Assembly (NCBI GenBank): GCA_936450465.1
Contig: OW388299.1
Location: 42,109,548-42,173,547 of the forward strand
From: Gibbula magus
Lineage: Eukaryota > Mollusca > Gastropoda > Trochida > Trochidae
Reading direction: 5' to 3'
DNA length: 64,000 nt
This document shows, piece after piece, positions 34,206 through 46,298 of the stretch. Position 1 is the first letter of the stretch. Each line of letters opens with the position of its first letter. A program made the position numbers and the translations under genes. The notes beneath the pieces were generated by a model that saw only the letters and a program-made list of their open reading frames with translations, made no database searches and was not told the DNA's origin.

Positions 34206-34710
34206 TTTCCAATGCTCCGTATCACCAAACTTAGCAAATTTCCCAAAGTCCCAAGAGACAGGATAGTAGTGGGTTGCCTTCAAGACTACTCAGCAGACCT
34301 CAACTGATATTTCTTGTAACTGAACGCTGTAAAAGATAACTGATTTCATTCGACATTTTTTCAAAGTTCCATTTTCTCTTTCCACTTGTCAGTTGAAACG
34401 CTGGTCATGGCATGATAAACAAGTCTCTTCAAATTTTATTCAGGAAACTAATATATTTATCCAACAAGTGGTTCTCATGATCTTCATCGGGTTCGTGCTA
34501 CTACCCTTTGATATCAGGAATGTTTCTCTTTAATTTTAAACTAGAAAACCTCAAATCACTTCAAACATTGACATCGATTGTAAAATAGCTCTAATTCAAT
34601 TGTGAATGTAATGAAGACATTTTTCATACTTCAGGTTTGAATTTATTCTTTCACAAAGTTATTGTAAAACTAATTTTCTATTGTGTCTTCTAATGGCCCT
34701 TAAAAGTATC

Positions 34711-35253
34711 ATTCTCTTCCCATAGCGGATTCTCCGTTCAGATTGTTCTACATCGCCTGAATCCGGGAGCAGAACATAATCCCCTAGCGGAGGAAGGTGG
34801 AACCTCAAACTGTATCCGTGCTTGTTAACCATTGGAAACTCATCTTTCAGTGACCATGTCGACCGAGTGACTCCAAAGATCTAGGCATTTTACTCTTAAG
34901 GGTTTGCTAATTAGCATATATGCCCTTCGAATATGTCTGATGTAAAGAACATAAATAAACTATTGTTGGTATTTATCTCAAATCTGGTCGTCTTTATTCA
35001 TCAGCATGTTTATGATCAATTGTTTTCACAAAATCAAATAGCATATTTCGAGGAAAATACATTAAATGAGTTAAGTTTATTTTATCATTATGATGTGTCA
35101 TTGGCAAATGTCACAACGGCGTCGCTGATTGCATAACTAGATTCATTTGCAACCAATCAGGACACTCCATTTTTGCTTTGGGATTCAGGCGACGTAGAAC
35201 AGAGGTTAGGATCAGAAATCTGAAGGGAGTAACCTCTGTGGGAAAAGAATGAA
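34711..35253. mobile_element. Mutator-like inverted-repeat element (block D)
   Basis: The left end CATTCTCTTCCCATAGCGGA is mirrored at the right end (TCTGTGGGAAAAGAATG), and the similarity continues about 50-75 bases inward with gaps (CTACATCGCCTGAATCC / GGATTCAGGCGACGTAG). The related segment at 32868-32880 gives the empty site TTAAGAAGTATCCG. Flanks suggest an AAGAAGTAT-type duplication of about 9 bp. Long imperfect ends plus a 9-bp duplication point to the Mutator/MULE superfamily, by inference. The block E copy (53669-54026) has lost about 190 bp internally. No transposase. Confidence 0.6.
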
Positions 35254-35965
35254 GAAGTATCCGAATCAAAGTAAAATTCAATCCAACTTTTTCTCTGTAA
35301 TTACAGCAATGACGTAGTGATGTATTCTAATGCTCTTTATCACCAATTAAACTAATGTTATCAAGTCCCAAGACATGATAGTAGTGTATTGCCTTCAAGA
35401 CCGCTCAGCGTACCTCAACAGATACTTTTTTTTATAACTGAAGGCTTGAATGACAACCCATTTCATTCGAATTTTTTCAATGTTCAATTCTTCACTATTG
35501 CCAACTGAAATAAGTTAATTCGTGTTCTAACTCCGTACTTTATTTATATCGTTTTCTGTTTCTAAAATAGAAAGATGGAGAATCAAGTTGATGCTTAATC
35601 AGAATTCATCTTTCAGCTACGTTGCCACTGGTTCAGCCGTCCACTTTACATAAACAATTCTCAATAAGCAAGTAAAACATGAACGTACCATCAACAGTAT
35701 ATTAACCCTCCCCTAACTAATAAGCCTGGTTGTGTTTCTGATATCTTATCCATGAGGAGGTCCATTGCCTTAATCAATTGTTTATTATGCCGATATGAAA
35801 TTTATTTAAAACATTTATCAATAAAATACTCTAAAATTATATTATGCATAACACTTTAATTGAGCAAATGCACTTTCAGACCGTGTCTGTAATAACATAT
35901 ATCAACCTTACATCACTCGGGATCTTCACAGGAAGTCAGCAGTCAAATATCTAATTCAGCATATA

Positions 35966-36216
35966 GTTTTGCCTGCGGGATTCGAGGTGATATTTGGTCT
36001 CTGACTGAAATAAGGTATAATATGAAAAATGTCATCATACAACCTCTATCAACTTGGGTTGATGTGTTGGACAACACATTTTAAATTGGTTTGATTATCT
36101 TTATACAAAAAATAATGTTCGGACCAGATTGCAGGTTTTCAATCGAACCTGTGTCCTTGAGTCTCTGTGCCCAAAGCAGGTATAGGAAGGATTCAATAAT
36201 CCATCCAAATGACCAG
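35966..36216. other. Spacer, nothing recognised
   Basis: Sequence between block D and the M1 element, with no paralogue noticed. Confidence 0.4.
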
Positions 36217-36574
36217 TTAAAGGGGCAGTAGCACGTTTTTCCAGTGAAATAAGTCGATGAAATGTAATTGAAAAATAATCTCACCAACATTACAACACCC
36301 TTCACTCTTAGGAAAACCAATCTAAAAAGTGAGTATACGTGGTTCGTAAAGCCATGAGAATCGTTTTTGTCATTCGAAATAATATATTGTGTTCACAATA
36401 AAATAGCGGCCGTGCAATTTTTGCTTTCTACACAACACTGTTTTAACCACTATGGGAAATTGGTTTGTGAAATAAAATATTTTACCCTCTAAAGTAAATA
36501 TAAATGACATTAATTATCATTATAAATGGGAAATTTGAAAAAATAAAATTTGCAAAAAATTAATGCCCCTTTTA
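36217..36574. mobile_element. TTAA-flanked MITE, family M1, copy 3
   Basis: TTAA at 36217-36220, then AGGGGCAGTAGCACGTTTTT; it ends ATGCCCCT-TTTA (36571-36574, a mutated TTAA). Same orientation as 3027-3390. It has no counterpart beside F' in unit II. Confidence 0.8.
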
Positions 36575-36654
36575 GCATTAAATACATGTATTGTTGTTAT
36601 TGAAAGGTTTGTATAGACATTAGAGATTCATACTTATCTTTCATTTTCAATTCA

Positions 36655-37330
36655 CTTTCGACATAGTGGCATCTAATTTCACTTTATTATCATCCGATGA
36701 TATATTTTGTTGCATGTAGCAACATGTTTAGTGAGACAGTCTCTTAAGGGTTTGTAAATTCAAGGACTTATTATTCGAAAATAAGGACAAACATCAATAT
36801 CATATTTATTATTGCTTGCTTGCTGTCACATGAGATGTCACCCAAAGCCTATATTGTCTATATTGTCTGTATTCTTTGATTTATAACAATGTTCAAGATA
36901 ACAACCCTAACAAGTTTCAAGTTTCAATTTCCAGCGCATGTTCATTGCATTTAACTTTAAATGTCATGCAAAAAATTTCAGCTTATATTCATGAAGCAAG
37001 AACAGTTTAACAAAATGCTTGATGATTGTCCTAATATAACAGTAAAGCCATTGAATATCCATACAAACTGTTAAAATCGTTTTCGTTATTGTTATTTGAT
37101 AAAATGTTATAAATGTTAAAGATCGCTTCGGCCCTGTGTGTAAATGATAGACATGCACTAGTTAGCAAACGTAAGGGGAATTGGGTGCCTGCTTCAAATC
37201 GTTTTTCTTATTGTAATTAGATTAAATAGTTTACAACCTGACAACAATCGATTCAAAATTGACCCAATCGAAACAAATTTGTAGTCCAAGCCTCTTGGTT
37301 ATTTGATAATATTAACCATGCTATCCATTA
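36655..37330 (+). repeat. Segmental duplication block F (paralogue of F')
   Basis: Collinear with 57222-58762 from CACTTTCGACATAGTGGCAT through ATTATGAACATGTAGCAT. Serves as the empty site for the M4 insertion at 57440: here the text is TCTTTGATTTATAAC. Confidence 0.9.
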
Positions 37331-37799
37331 TGAACATGTAGCATCCATAAATTCATTTATGGTACGTTTCAAGATCAGTTATTATACTGCAATAGAAAAG
37401 ATCAATTAAACATTATCTACAATACCTGGTATGTATGTATCAAGGATTTATGGAAACGACTTAAAAAGAATTGCATAAAATCGATTTCCAATTCACCACA
37501 AGGCTGTCTACAGATTATCAACACATGGAACATAGATTTCCGAAAATATAGGCTAGATTTATCTTACTCTTTCAGAATATTATTAATGATGCTAAAGGTG
37601 ATACTTACATGACGTTTATGAGTTCATCATATATGAGAGATATAACAAAGACGGTAACATACATACATACATACACCACAGAATAAATAAATACTTGATG
37701 GTAAAACAAACACTGATCAGTAGGCGTTCTGAAAGTTGAATAGACATGTTATATGACAAGGAATGTACCAAATATATTCTAGATTCCATTTATACCACA
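37331..37799. other. Spacer between blocks F and B
   Basis: A short (ACAT)n run occurs at about 37658-37673. Otherwise nothing was recognised. Confidence 0.4.
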
Positions 37800-39664
37800 T
37801 TGTAAATATACAATAGTGACAAGAATTACACGAAGTTCCCAAACAGACAATTTGCATCTTAAGATACAATAACAGTGGCTACAAATATTATAAAGGAATT
37901 CGGAACACTTAAATAACATCACGTATGCGTTCTGACCTGGCAGTTAATCCCACAAGTCCAAAGTGAATGTCTGAACTAGTTTCGATTCTCTTGCTTTATC
38001 TTCAGTAAAATGCGAAAAGTAATTTAATTTGAGATGGAATGTGGCATGAGACATAAGTGATAGATGTAAGCTTCTGCATGAACGAGTCTTCAATTTCACT
38101 GACTAAGTAAATACAAGTGATTTATATTAAATTGAATGTTCATTCAGCTGAAAACATGGATCTAAGAATATCATAAAATCAAAATCTTTCAAGGAATCAT
38201 TGGGTGATTTATGTCTTGATTCATATCTGACTTTCAAATTCATTTATTCTATCGTTTAGTAAATGAAGGTTCCTATCACACATGATGAAACTGGGAATAA
38301 TTTAGAGAATTAGTTCTTGAAAGTCGTGAATTGCTTCCTAATTGAAATATTCATCGGATGTTGCCTCTTTTATGATTCAATGTGAGTTTATGATTTTTAT
38401 TTTTTTATTTTGCAAACCAAATATCTAGAAACATTGTAGATTTCAATTACGCATTGATGTTTCACTGAATTTGGTTGAGACAAATTAGTGTATGCAAAAT
38501 ATCAGCGATCAATTTTGGTATTCTGCTTATTTTTTTATTCAACATTTGTGTTACTCTAATAAACTCGATTTATATGACCAGTGTATCATGTTTTCAAACG
38601 GTTAGATATTACCCAAGCATGTAAACGATCAGAACAAATTGAGTTTTTTGTTTAACACTGCCTGAGCAATATTATTTTTTCTTGGTTAGCGAAGCGGCAT
38701 GCTGAACCTAACTGTGTAGCAGATTGCTGACTTGTTTCCAGTGAGTCGTAATCTTGATAAATGTGTTCAACTATTTGGAGTGCACCAAACGGTCCGTTTT
38801 AACTGTTATGATCACACAAAATAGTTCGTTTCAACTGTATGATCACACAAAATGTCTAAGTCATTGATTTCTCGCATTACTGAAATGCGATTAAAATATA
38901 ATAGTTTGACAATGCCATCAATATTTCCATATCAGGAGACACAATCTCCTGCCTGTTTCTCTTGATGTTGGTAACAATATTTGATTTTTTAGGGTGACTT
39001 CCTATCAATCACAGACACACAACAATATTCGCTGCATCAATATGTCACTGAATACATGTTTTTTACAAAATATATTTTAAGAAAATAAGAAAGAAACCTA
39101 CAAAAATTCCTTTGAAGTAATCACCCATAAATTAAATCACATGCCTCTTCAATGCTAACATCTTTTGAAAGAACAAATGAAATAAATATGAAATGAACCG
39201 TATCTTTATAAATGAATATTGGTGTTTTCCTTGTTTTGTCATTTTTACCAATGCTCATACAATTGTAGAAACAAGTTTATTTTAAAATTGAATACTATGT
39301 TCTTATATAATGTTATTCTCGTCACAGCTGCTTTCATTTGTTCGGATCTTTAAAACGTGGATTAGGATTTTTCAACTACATTTTGATAATAAAAACAAGT
39401 TATTGGGATAGTGAAGAAATAATGAAGTATGTATCATGTGAATTATTCCTTATTAGGTTGACCAGTAACTTCATTTCCGTGCGGATGTTCCCGACTGTGA
39501 GTGATCCATTATTGAATAATAAATATGTAAAACGATCGAAGCAAAGGCCACTATTTTGATAAATGTCTCCTGTAGTAAACAACAATCCAAAACATTTATA
39601 ACCTTTCACAATAAATCCCTTATGTTTTTTAATGTTTAACGAACGTGTAACTTTGTTAAACTTT

Positions 39665-39945
39665 TAAAGCACTGTAGTGAATTGGTTAGCATGCTGGCCA
39701 AATGTCCATGTTCCAATCCCGGTGGAGACACCAGAAATGTGTGACCTGGTTCTCATACTGTGTTGTGTCCCTGGGCAAGGCACTTCATCCACATTGTAGT
39801 CAGTAAACCCAGCTGTTTGAATGGGTACCTGAAGAAAGGAAGTACGGACATATGGTTGCGCGGAGTGCTTAGTAGCGGCACCGAAATTACAATTTCTTCA
39901 GGGTTATAATGTAGTGCAAGTGAACAGTGAACTCACTGAATAGGC
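39665..39945 (+). mobile_element. tRNA-derived SINE, family S3, copy in block B
   Basis: GCACTGTAGTGAATTGGTTAGCATG (A box) and CATGTTCCAATCCCGGTGGA (B box), then the common body TGTCCCTGGGCAAGGCACTT. An 8-base gap removes CTCTCACG compared with the block C copy. Confidence 0.75.
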
Positions 39946-40459
39946 ATTAACTATGTCTTTATGTCTATTGTTAATGAAGCCACCGACCCATTATACAATA
40001 CAGTGATGAAGAATAACAATTCTAACACGTAAGCACCATATATATAATAGAAATCTTATAATGTTATGTAAAGTCTCTCAATATTTTTTATATTCTAAAC
40101 TCAAAAACTTTTCTCTTTTCTTCAAAGCTAGAAATATAAACTTGGCAAGATTATAGTACACATATTATCTATATTTGACATTTCGATGAATATTGAAACA
40201 AGTTCATTTCGGTGAAACTTTTCTTTGATAATCAAGCAAATAACGTGTTTCACATTGAGGAATTATGATAAAAGAGGTTTCGAATGGTGAGGCTTCGAAT
40301 GGAGAAGACGTATCCACAAATTATCAAATATTAATTTTATATTAGATTTGAAGAATTCAAATTAAATAACTACCCAAGAGAAGTAAAAGAAGTAGAATTT
40401 TAAATTGACATTATCATTTTCGTTTTATAGATACTACCAAATGTGTGTTACTCTCGCAA

Positions 40460-40556
40460 TGTGATAGAAAAACAATATTTTCTGGATAACAACATTGTGA
40501 ACACACACGGCGTTTCAAGTATATGCTTATTCGTTCATCATGTGGAATGAAATAAA
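40460..40556 (-). mobile_element. Penelope-like 3' end, copy in block B
   Basis: TTTCTGGATAACAACATTGTG, CGGCGTTTCAAGTATATGC and TCGTTCATCATGTGGAATG are collinear with 24785-24882. Confidence 0.6.
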
Positions 40557-41185
40557 GATGTTATCCATGTTAATTGTGTATTGTTTTCTTACATATTCCA
40601 CTTCCAACTGACCTGCGAAAGCTTTTTAGAAGTGGCAAACATAAAAGGGCATAAAGCGTATTCAAACTTAATGTCAATCATTGTTAACAAAAAGTCAAGA
40701 ATTGCTAATGCCTAAAACAATACATGCATTCAAAACAACAAGACCAAAATGAATTAACACGCCCTAATTGAGTGACACATTCAAATGGAATACCTCTAAA
40801 CGATGCAACGAAGATCTAACCATAATATCCATATCTCAACTGCAGAACTGTCCTTAAATGAATGCCTTTTTGTTGTCCTTTTGTACTCACAAAAAATCAC
40901 ATGTTTTTATTTAATTAAGCCCAGCTACTGCATTTCATTTTCTGTATACGTAATTATTTGTATAATATGTATATCCCCACTTAACCAAATGGTCTTTTAC
41001 ATTAAGGTAACATAAGAACATTAAAGCTGTTTACTAATAATGGATAACCTGTGATGTATATACATCAATATGCCCCTCTATGCAAATGATCTAAACAAAA
41101 TCCGCAAGGAATCAAATAATATAAGGTTATTTTCATTTAAAATCTTATAGAGCTCCAATATGATTGTCTCTCCTAGGCAATGCCC

Positions 41186-41816
41186 TTAAAGGCACAAGTG
41201 CACGCTTTTCGCATTCAAATAAGCTAGTTTAGGTCATACGAGGCATATAAACTCACTTTAGCTTCCTTTTGGTGCAATAACATACCTATTATTCTTTACA
41301 ATTGACCTGCAGTCAATAATTAAATAGTTGAGACGGCCGAAGTCACTCAGGGATATCACAAATAGAAAGAGTCACTGATGTGCAAAATGGGAAATATAGA
41401 ATGTAGAAACGGCTGAGCTACGATTTCATTCAGCTCTTGAATATACTTTAATCTCTTAACTGACAACAAAGATGATATAGTCTTCATTATTACGGAGAAT
41501 CTGTAACTTCGCCGGTTTGTAATACACTGCGTAAACATTCTTGTTACATTAACGATAGCGACTGCCGTTTTTGGTCATCATGTTGGGTGCAATTTCTTAA
41601 TATTGCTGATATTGTAGTTCATGTGGACTTAATGCAACGTGGCAATAAATACTTCCGGTCTTTTAAAGTTAACTTTAAAACCTGACTACGTACATATTTT
41701 ATAGATAACTAATATAATACATTACCTGAGGATAGATCGTTTTTAATATCGAGAGATCTGCATTATCCGTGCATTATTTATATTCTAAAACAATTGGCGT
41801 GACATTGTGCCTTTAA
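41186..41816. mobile_element. TTAA-flanked element M3, private to block B
   Basis: TTAA at 41186-41189 and 41813-41816 bound about 623 bp with ends AGGCACAAGTGCACGC and GCGTGACATTGTGCCT. Blocks A (CCCTTTAGAAATTACG, about 25811) and C (CCCTTAATGAATTACG, about 62407) show the uninterrupted site. The target duplication is thus TTAA and insertion came after B separated from C. No transposase ORF. Confidence 0.9.
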
Positions 41817-41870
41817 GGAAATACGTTGGCAGTTAAAAGAAGAAGTAGCTTCTCATGTTATGATGAGCTA

Positions 41871-42350
41871 ATGAATGAATAAATGAATGAATGTCTTTAT
41901 TCCTCCGCATAAGCGAAGATGACATGAGCATATATAAATGGTCACAGACACAAACAATACATGGAATTTACAAAACAAATTATATCAGAAACTGTACATT
42001 AGAGATGATTTCAATTTAAACAGATGCACAGCAAAATTCAATTTAATATCCCAGGTATCATATTTGATCCATTAACACAGCTATAACATCATAATCAAAT
42101 TATTTCAATTCGGACGTACAATTCAATATCTAGCGTATCAATTAGTTTATTGAAAAACTCTTTCTCTGGGTCATATAGTGACCACAGTGCATAATGATAG
42201 GACAGTCATGATCATAACATTGATTATTACAGTTTATACATTCTCGTGAAATTCTACCTCGTGAATTTACCAATATTACAAGTTGTATATCTGATCTATA
42301 TTCTGGATTGTCATACACTGCATGCGTAGTTGAGTGTGAACCTTAGCATA
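41871..42350 (-). pseudogene. LINE C-terminus and 3' UTR, copy in block B
   Basis: The plus strand starts with a (AATG)n tail at 41871-41893, then CTTTATTCCTCCGCATAAGC, i.e. AATAAAG plus simple tail when read on the minus strand. The coding part matching 25343-25755 is broken by small deletions. Confidence 0.5.
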
Positions 42351-43200
42351 ATAATAATCCGAGTAACTCTTCATTTCGTAAGAAAAGGAAGAGAGGTCAC
42401 TAGACCATTAACCTATTTTAATCACAAATCTTATTAAATTACTTTCCAATAATGCAGCACGAGAATAACAGAATGACGTCCCAAGTGTAATTAAACATAC
42501 AGGAACTACTGTGTAATCCACGTTTTTAGGTATTTCCGAAACTGCGAAAAACTAATAATTTGGAACCTGAAACATGAATACGATAACAGTCAAATAACTT
42601 TAAAATGTGTTCCATTACATAGTATTGTTATACTTTTTATGGTGAAATTAAACCAACCGAAGTTGGAACTTGAAGATATGCAGTTTAAACACGTTAACCA
42701 ACACAAAAACACTAAGATGTACGTCGTGTAGACTCGTTGTTACTTTTTTCAATTCTTCACTTCTATGCTTCTAGATAACACATGTTTTTGGGTATTTCTA
42801 CTAACATCTAATTTATAACTTAAAACATACATGTACATACGATAAAAGTCAACTAACTTCAGAATTAGCTCTATTACTGAAGGATTGTTTTTCATGTTTT
42901 GTGCCTCTATCGAAGTATAACAGCAACAAATTGTAAAGTTTTTCTTTAGATATTTACACAAATCTTATTTATTGGTCATTTATCACGGAAGGCAGCAGCT
43001 TGTTACACGGAACAATACATGGCTGAAGCAAAATTGAGGAATCCTTAATCTAAAACGGCAGAGGATTCAATTTCGTTTTCCCAGTATTCACATGCATACA
43101 ATCAGGGTTCTTTTTTTCTGATTTACGCAATTTGTGATTAACCCTCATTAGCATATCACGCGACGTTCAAACATGGCTACCGTTTGCAAAGCGCTAGTGG

Positions 43201-43470
43201 ATGAACAAGCTTGAGGACTTGTATCGAAGTTTTCGCGATGAAATTAATTGTCTCATTCTGAAAAGGAATGAATATTCCAGTTATTGGCGTAGGTTTGAAG
43301 ACAAAATGGCATGTGTATATCTTATTTTGCATCAAAATGTTACGCTCAGTTTAAAGAACCAACTGACACGACCGTTTGTTCTGATGGATTGTGACGTCAT
43401 AAGGTACGAATGCACTAGGTATGGTAGCACATTTTATCTGAATTCATCGAGAAATGGCAGCTGGTTTTGA
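43201..43470 (+). CDS. Unrecognised ORF 1 of the array unit (block B), best copy
   Basis: Open for 89 residues from ATG at 43201: MNKLEDLYRSFRDEINCLI, KRNEYSSYWRRFEDKMACVY, NQLTRPFVLMDCDVIRYECT, YGSTFYLNSSRNGSWF. An upstream ATGGCTACCGTTTGC (43173) reads 13 codons in a different frame and stops at the TGA inside AAGCTTGAGG; the same offset is found in all three copies. A single missing base there would join the two frames, so this may be the front of a dead gene or an ORF that truly starts at 43201. No domain is recognised, and block A is broken. Whether it is expressed cannot be told from sequence. Confidence 0.25.
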   Translation: MNKLEDLYRSFRDEINCLILKRNEYSSYWRRFEDKMACVYLILHQNVTLSLKNQLTRPFVLMDCDVIRYECTRYGSTFYLNSSRNGSWF

Positions 43471-43580
43471 GAGCTCTCGTCAAATCTGAAACGCGGAAAT
43501 TAGTGTAACAAAACCATTTTGTATTTTTTTAGAAATTGTATAAGTTTTGTGATGAAGAGAAAGTTGAATAGTAAGAGAAA

Positions 43581-43910
43581 TTGACACTTACGAAGATATT
43601 CAATATAAAAACGATATCAAACACAAAAATTCTAAGGTATGTGTCATATAGACCCGTTGTTAGTTTTCAATTTTCTTGTAAACACACTCAAGTTTTCTTC
43701 GATTCTACGCTTCAAGATAAGCAAGAATCGCGTTACATGTGTCATCTAATTATGATAAGAAGTTTACTAATCTCATCGATCACAAAGGGATTAATTACGT
43801 CCCACAATGTAATTGATATCTTAGAGTTGTTGAATATTTCTGATGATATTATCTACCTGACGTACGGGCGAATTGAATGGTACAGAACAATCGGTTCAGT
43901 AAATGTTTGA
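43581..43910 (+). pseudogene. ORF 2 of the array unit (block B)
   Basis: 109 residues, parallel to 27102-27446 in block A, with four extra residues (LQDK region) and an early TGA at 43908-43910 where A has TGG. It is followed in-line by ACAAG|GTAAAAT. Function unknown. Confidence 0.3.
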
Positions 43911-44604
43911 TTTGGTTCACAACCAAGAATGCAACAAGGTAAAATCACAACAAAATAATATCTTGAAATTAAAGTCTAAAGGGTGTAAACATTACAAAGT
44001 TGAATGAATGGAAATTGATAAACTTATAAAAACAAAGATTATGGTATGAGGTAAATGGACTTTGATGCTAGGTGTATCGACCCTACAACAAAACATCGCG
44101 GTTCAATTAATGTTGTTGTGAGTTGATAGTTACAGTTTTTCCACTCTTTGTACTTGAAGGCAATTCACTGCGTTAATTCTAGGGCGCTGCTGGTGAATTG
44201 ATGTGTATTACCTCTATTAATTTCAAAGACGCTGCAGGTGAATTGATATAATTCTTGATACAACGTGTGACCTGAACAGGGCACGTTTGGTCTTAATGGA
44301 GAAGGATTGGAACATGTTTTGTTTTTCTTTGACCTCTTGAAAAATGTTATTTGAGAGTGGAGGTTTATAACAATCTTAATCCTACTTATCAAAACATGAG
44401 GTTATACACATTTCATTATATACTAATGTTAAATGTGCAACTTTGACTATTTTAAGGGCCAAAGTAGTGAGAATTCTGTTTAATATTGTTACATTTGGAT
44501 AACACTACCTACCGAGCCGTATCCCTTGCAGGATTCAGAGGGGTACTGTTTCCACTGAATGTAAAAAAGCTTAAATATCGATTGTTAGACCTCAATATTT
44601 GTCG

Positions 44605-44735
44605 AGGCCCCGTTGTCATGTCAGTGCTGGCGATAGGGGTGGGTTCGAATCCACCAAGGGTCGTTATCCGAATAAGTACAAGAATTTGTACTATTGAAGG
44701 CAGTGGTATCCCAAATTTAACAATCTTAGATTTGT
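44605..44735 (+). mobile_element. SINE family S4, fragment
   Basis: GTGGGTTCGAATCCACCAAG is a clear B box. The tail ...AAGTACAAGAATTTGTACTATTG matches 14558-14700. The A box is poorly kept. Confidence 0.5.
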
Positions 44736-45248
44736 TCACTATCTAAATGCCATGTATTTCTAACAAATCCGTTTGTGGTATGTCCAAATGCCTCTCTAAT
44801 GAAAACAATACAATGAAAGCTTTAAATCGTTTCATTTCCAATACTGTTTTATCGTTTTGACAATACGATCAGTGGATGAGCAAGAATAGGAGAAATAGTG
44901 ATCCAGGATTTGTTTCTTCTTTCTGAAATCTCTAAACGTAATCCAACTAAATTTGTTACATTCACAACAAGGCAAAGCATTTTCTCACGTTTTTCAACAG
45001 CTTTATGTTAAATCCTCATTTCAACAACACGAAAAGGTCAAAGGAATATTATCATTTTCGCGTAGCAATATCATTTAAATTGCTTCGGGAAAAGCTCTGA
45101 TATTGCAATGATGATTATCAAGTGTATTATAAACATTGATATCAAAGGAATAAAAAAGATCCACTGACCTTCTCTGATTTCATTAGGTAGTACCATAATA
45201 CATGGAAGCCGGATTTGCTGATGACGATTCTTTTATTCGACACTATAT

Positions 45249-45315
45249 GTTTAAATTATCAATGGAATTTATCGTTGATGTTAGTTGATTTATCATTAAA
45301 TTCCATTGATAATTT
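45249..45315. repeat. Small hairpin with 21-bp arms
   Basis: TAAATTATCAATGGAATTTA and its complement TAAATTCCATTGATAATTTA are separated by about 25 bases. Its loop does not carry the CGAG pattern. Confidence 0.9.
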
Positions 45316-46298
45316 AAAATATTACCTCCCAAAACTTCTACATGCCAAAACTTCTACACACAAAAAAAAAAACACCTACAAAAAGTCAACGCAGAATTAT
45401 GCAATTACCTATTTTATAATGGAACAGCCCAGTATATGATTTTACAGCTGATGTAGGAAGTCGTTTGGGGTAGAGGATTAATGGAGTAGAGGAGAAGATA
45501 ATGGATAATGAATAAATGGATTGGTAAACAACTTTAAAAGTGTATATGAATACTGCTGATGATGAATTTACAATACATCATAAGTTAACAAAAGCCAACA
45601 GAAATACAAAAAATAATGAAATTCACCGCACTTACTCACAGTAAAACATTTCTAATGTCACCTTCAACAAATGCCATTAATCTTCATCAGTATGTACCAA
45701 TTACATTAGCTAGACAAGTTATTGTTCAAATCTGCCTATTAAATTTATGAAGGAGTGTACCGAAATTAAAAGTAGAAAAACACATTTTCCCAATATATCA
45801 CTGAAAAGAGGTTCAGCTTATTACTTTCTAAGGAAGATGACAGGGATTTTTGTGAATACAGTTACAACAAGATCCTTCATGAAACTTAAATGAATTTTAC
45901 CAAATTGATCACTGCCACCTCTGACTCGGTTAAAACGATCTCAACTTGGATACTCCATGCTGCTCATATGGGAATCAGAATATATTCTAATTTTTCACAT
46001 GCAGTAATTATGATCACCATAGACAAAACATGTACTTTTCTGTCACATGTTATAGCCTGGAGACCATTTTGTACGGAAACAAAGAACTTTCTCATTATCA
46101 AAATCAGCAAATAATTGATTCAGTTCACAATTTCATTGCCAAAACACAACGCTTTAGATTTTGACATATTAAATCTGTTGTATTTCTTAAGATTATTATT
46201 TACTATTTTCCTAATGTATTAGTTTTGGCACATTAATCGTCCACTCTTACTTGAGGTAATGACCATATGCAGTGGACCCTGAACTGTGATGTTTTAGT

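Larger units (their letters stand above)
28590..35965 (+). repeat. Segmental duplication block D (paralogue of E)
   Basis: Collinear with 46600-54735 from ACTGTGATTAATAA...TTTGAACATATCAAACAATA through GAAGTCAGCAGTCAAATATC. It holds the GGTGA minisatellite, a TTAA-flanked element, a MULE-like element and three internal related segments (32640-33095, 33790-34395, 34440-35515), each with CAAAGTAAAATTC and CAAGTCCCAA. Confidence 0.9.
37800..44375 (+). repeat. Segmental duplication block B (paralogue of A and C)
   Basis: Collinear with A (22250-27890) and, from 38107 on, with C (58870 onward). B holds a private TTAA-flanked insertion (41186-41816) and lacks the right half of the hairpin present in A and C. 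An inner segment, 42655-42780, also resembles 43580-43725, the start of ORF 2; A lacks this extra copy and C keeps it (63305-63430). Confidence 0.9.

Noticed and set aside
34933..35136. 67-residue ORF inside the MULE-like element
   Set aside because: Most of it is deleted in block E and it has no transposase-like motif.
45890..46114. 74-residue ORF in the unit II spacer
   Set aside because: No motif; possible LINE-derived sequence could not be confirmed by reading.
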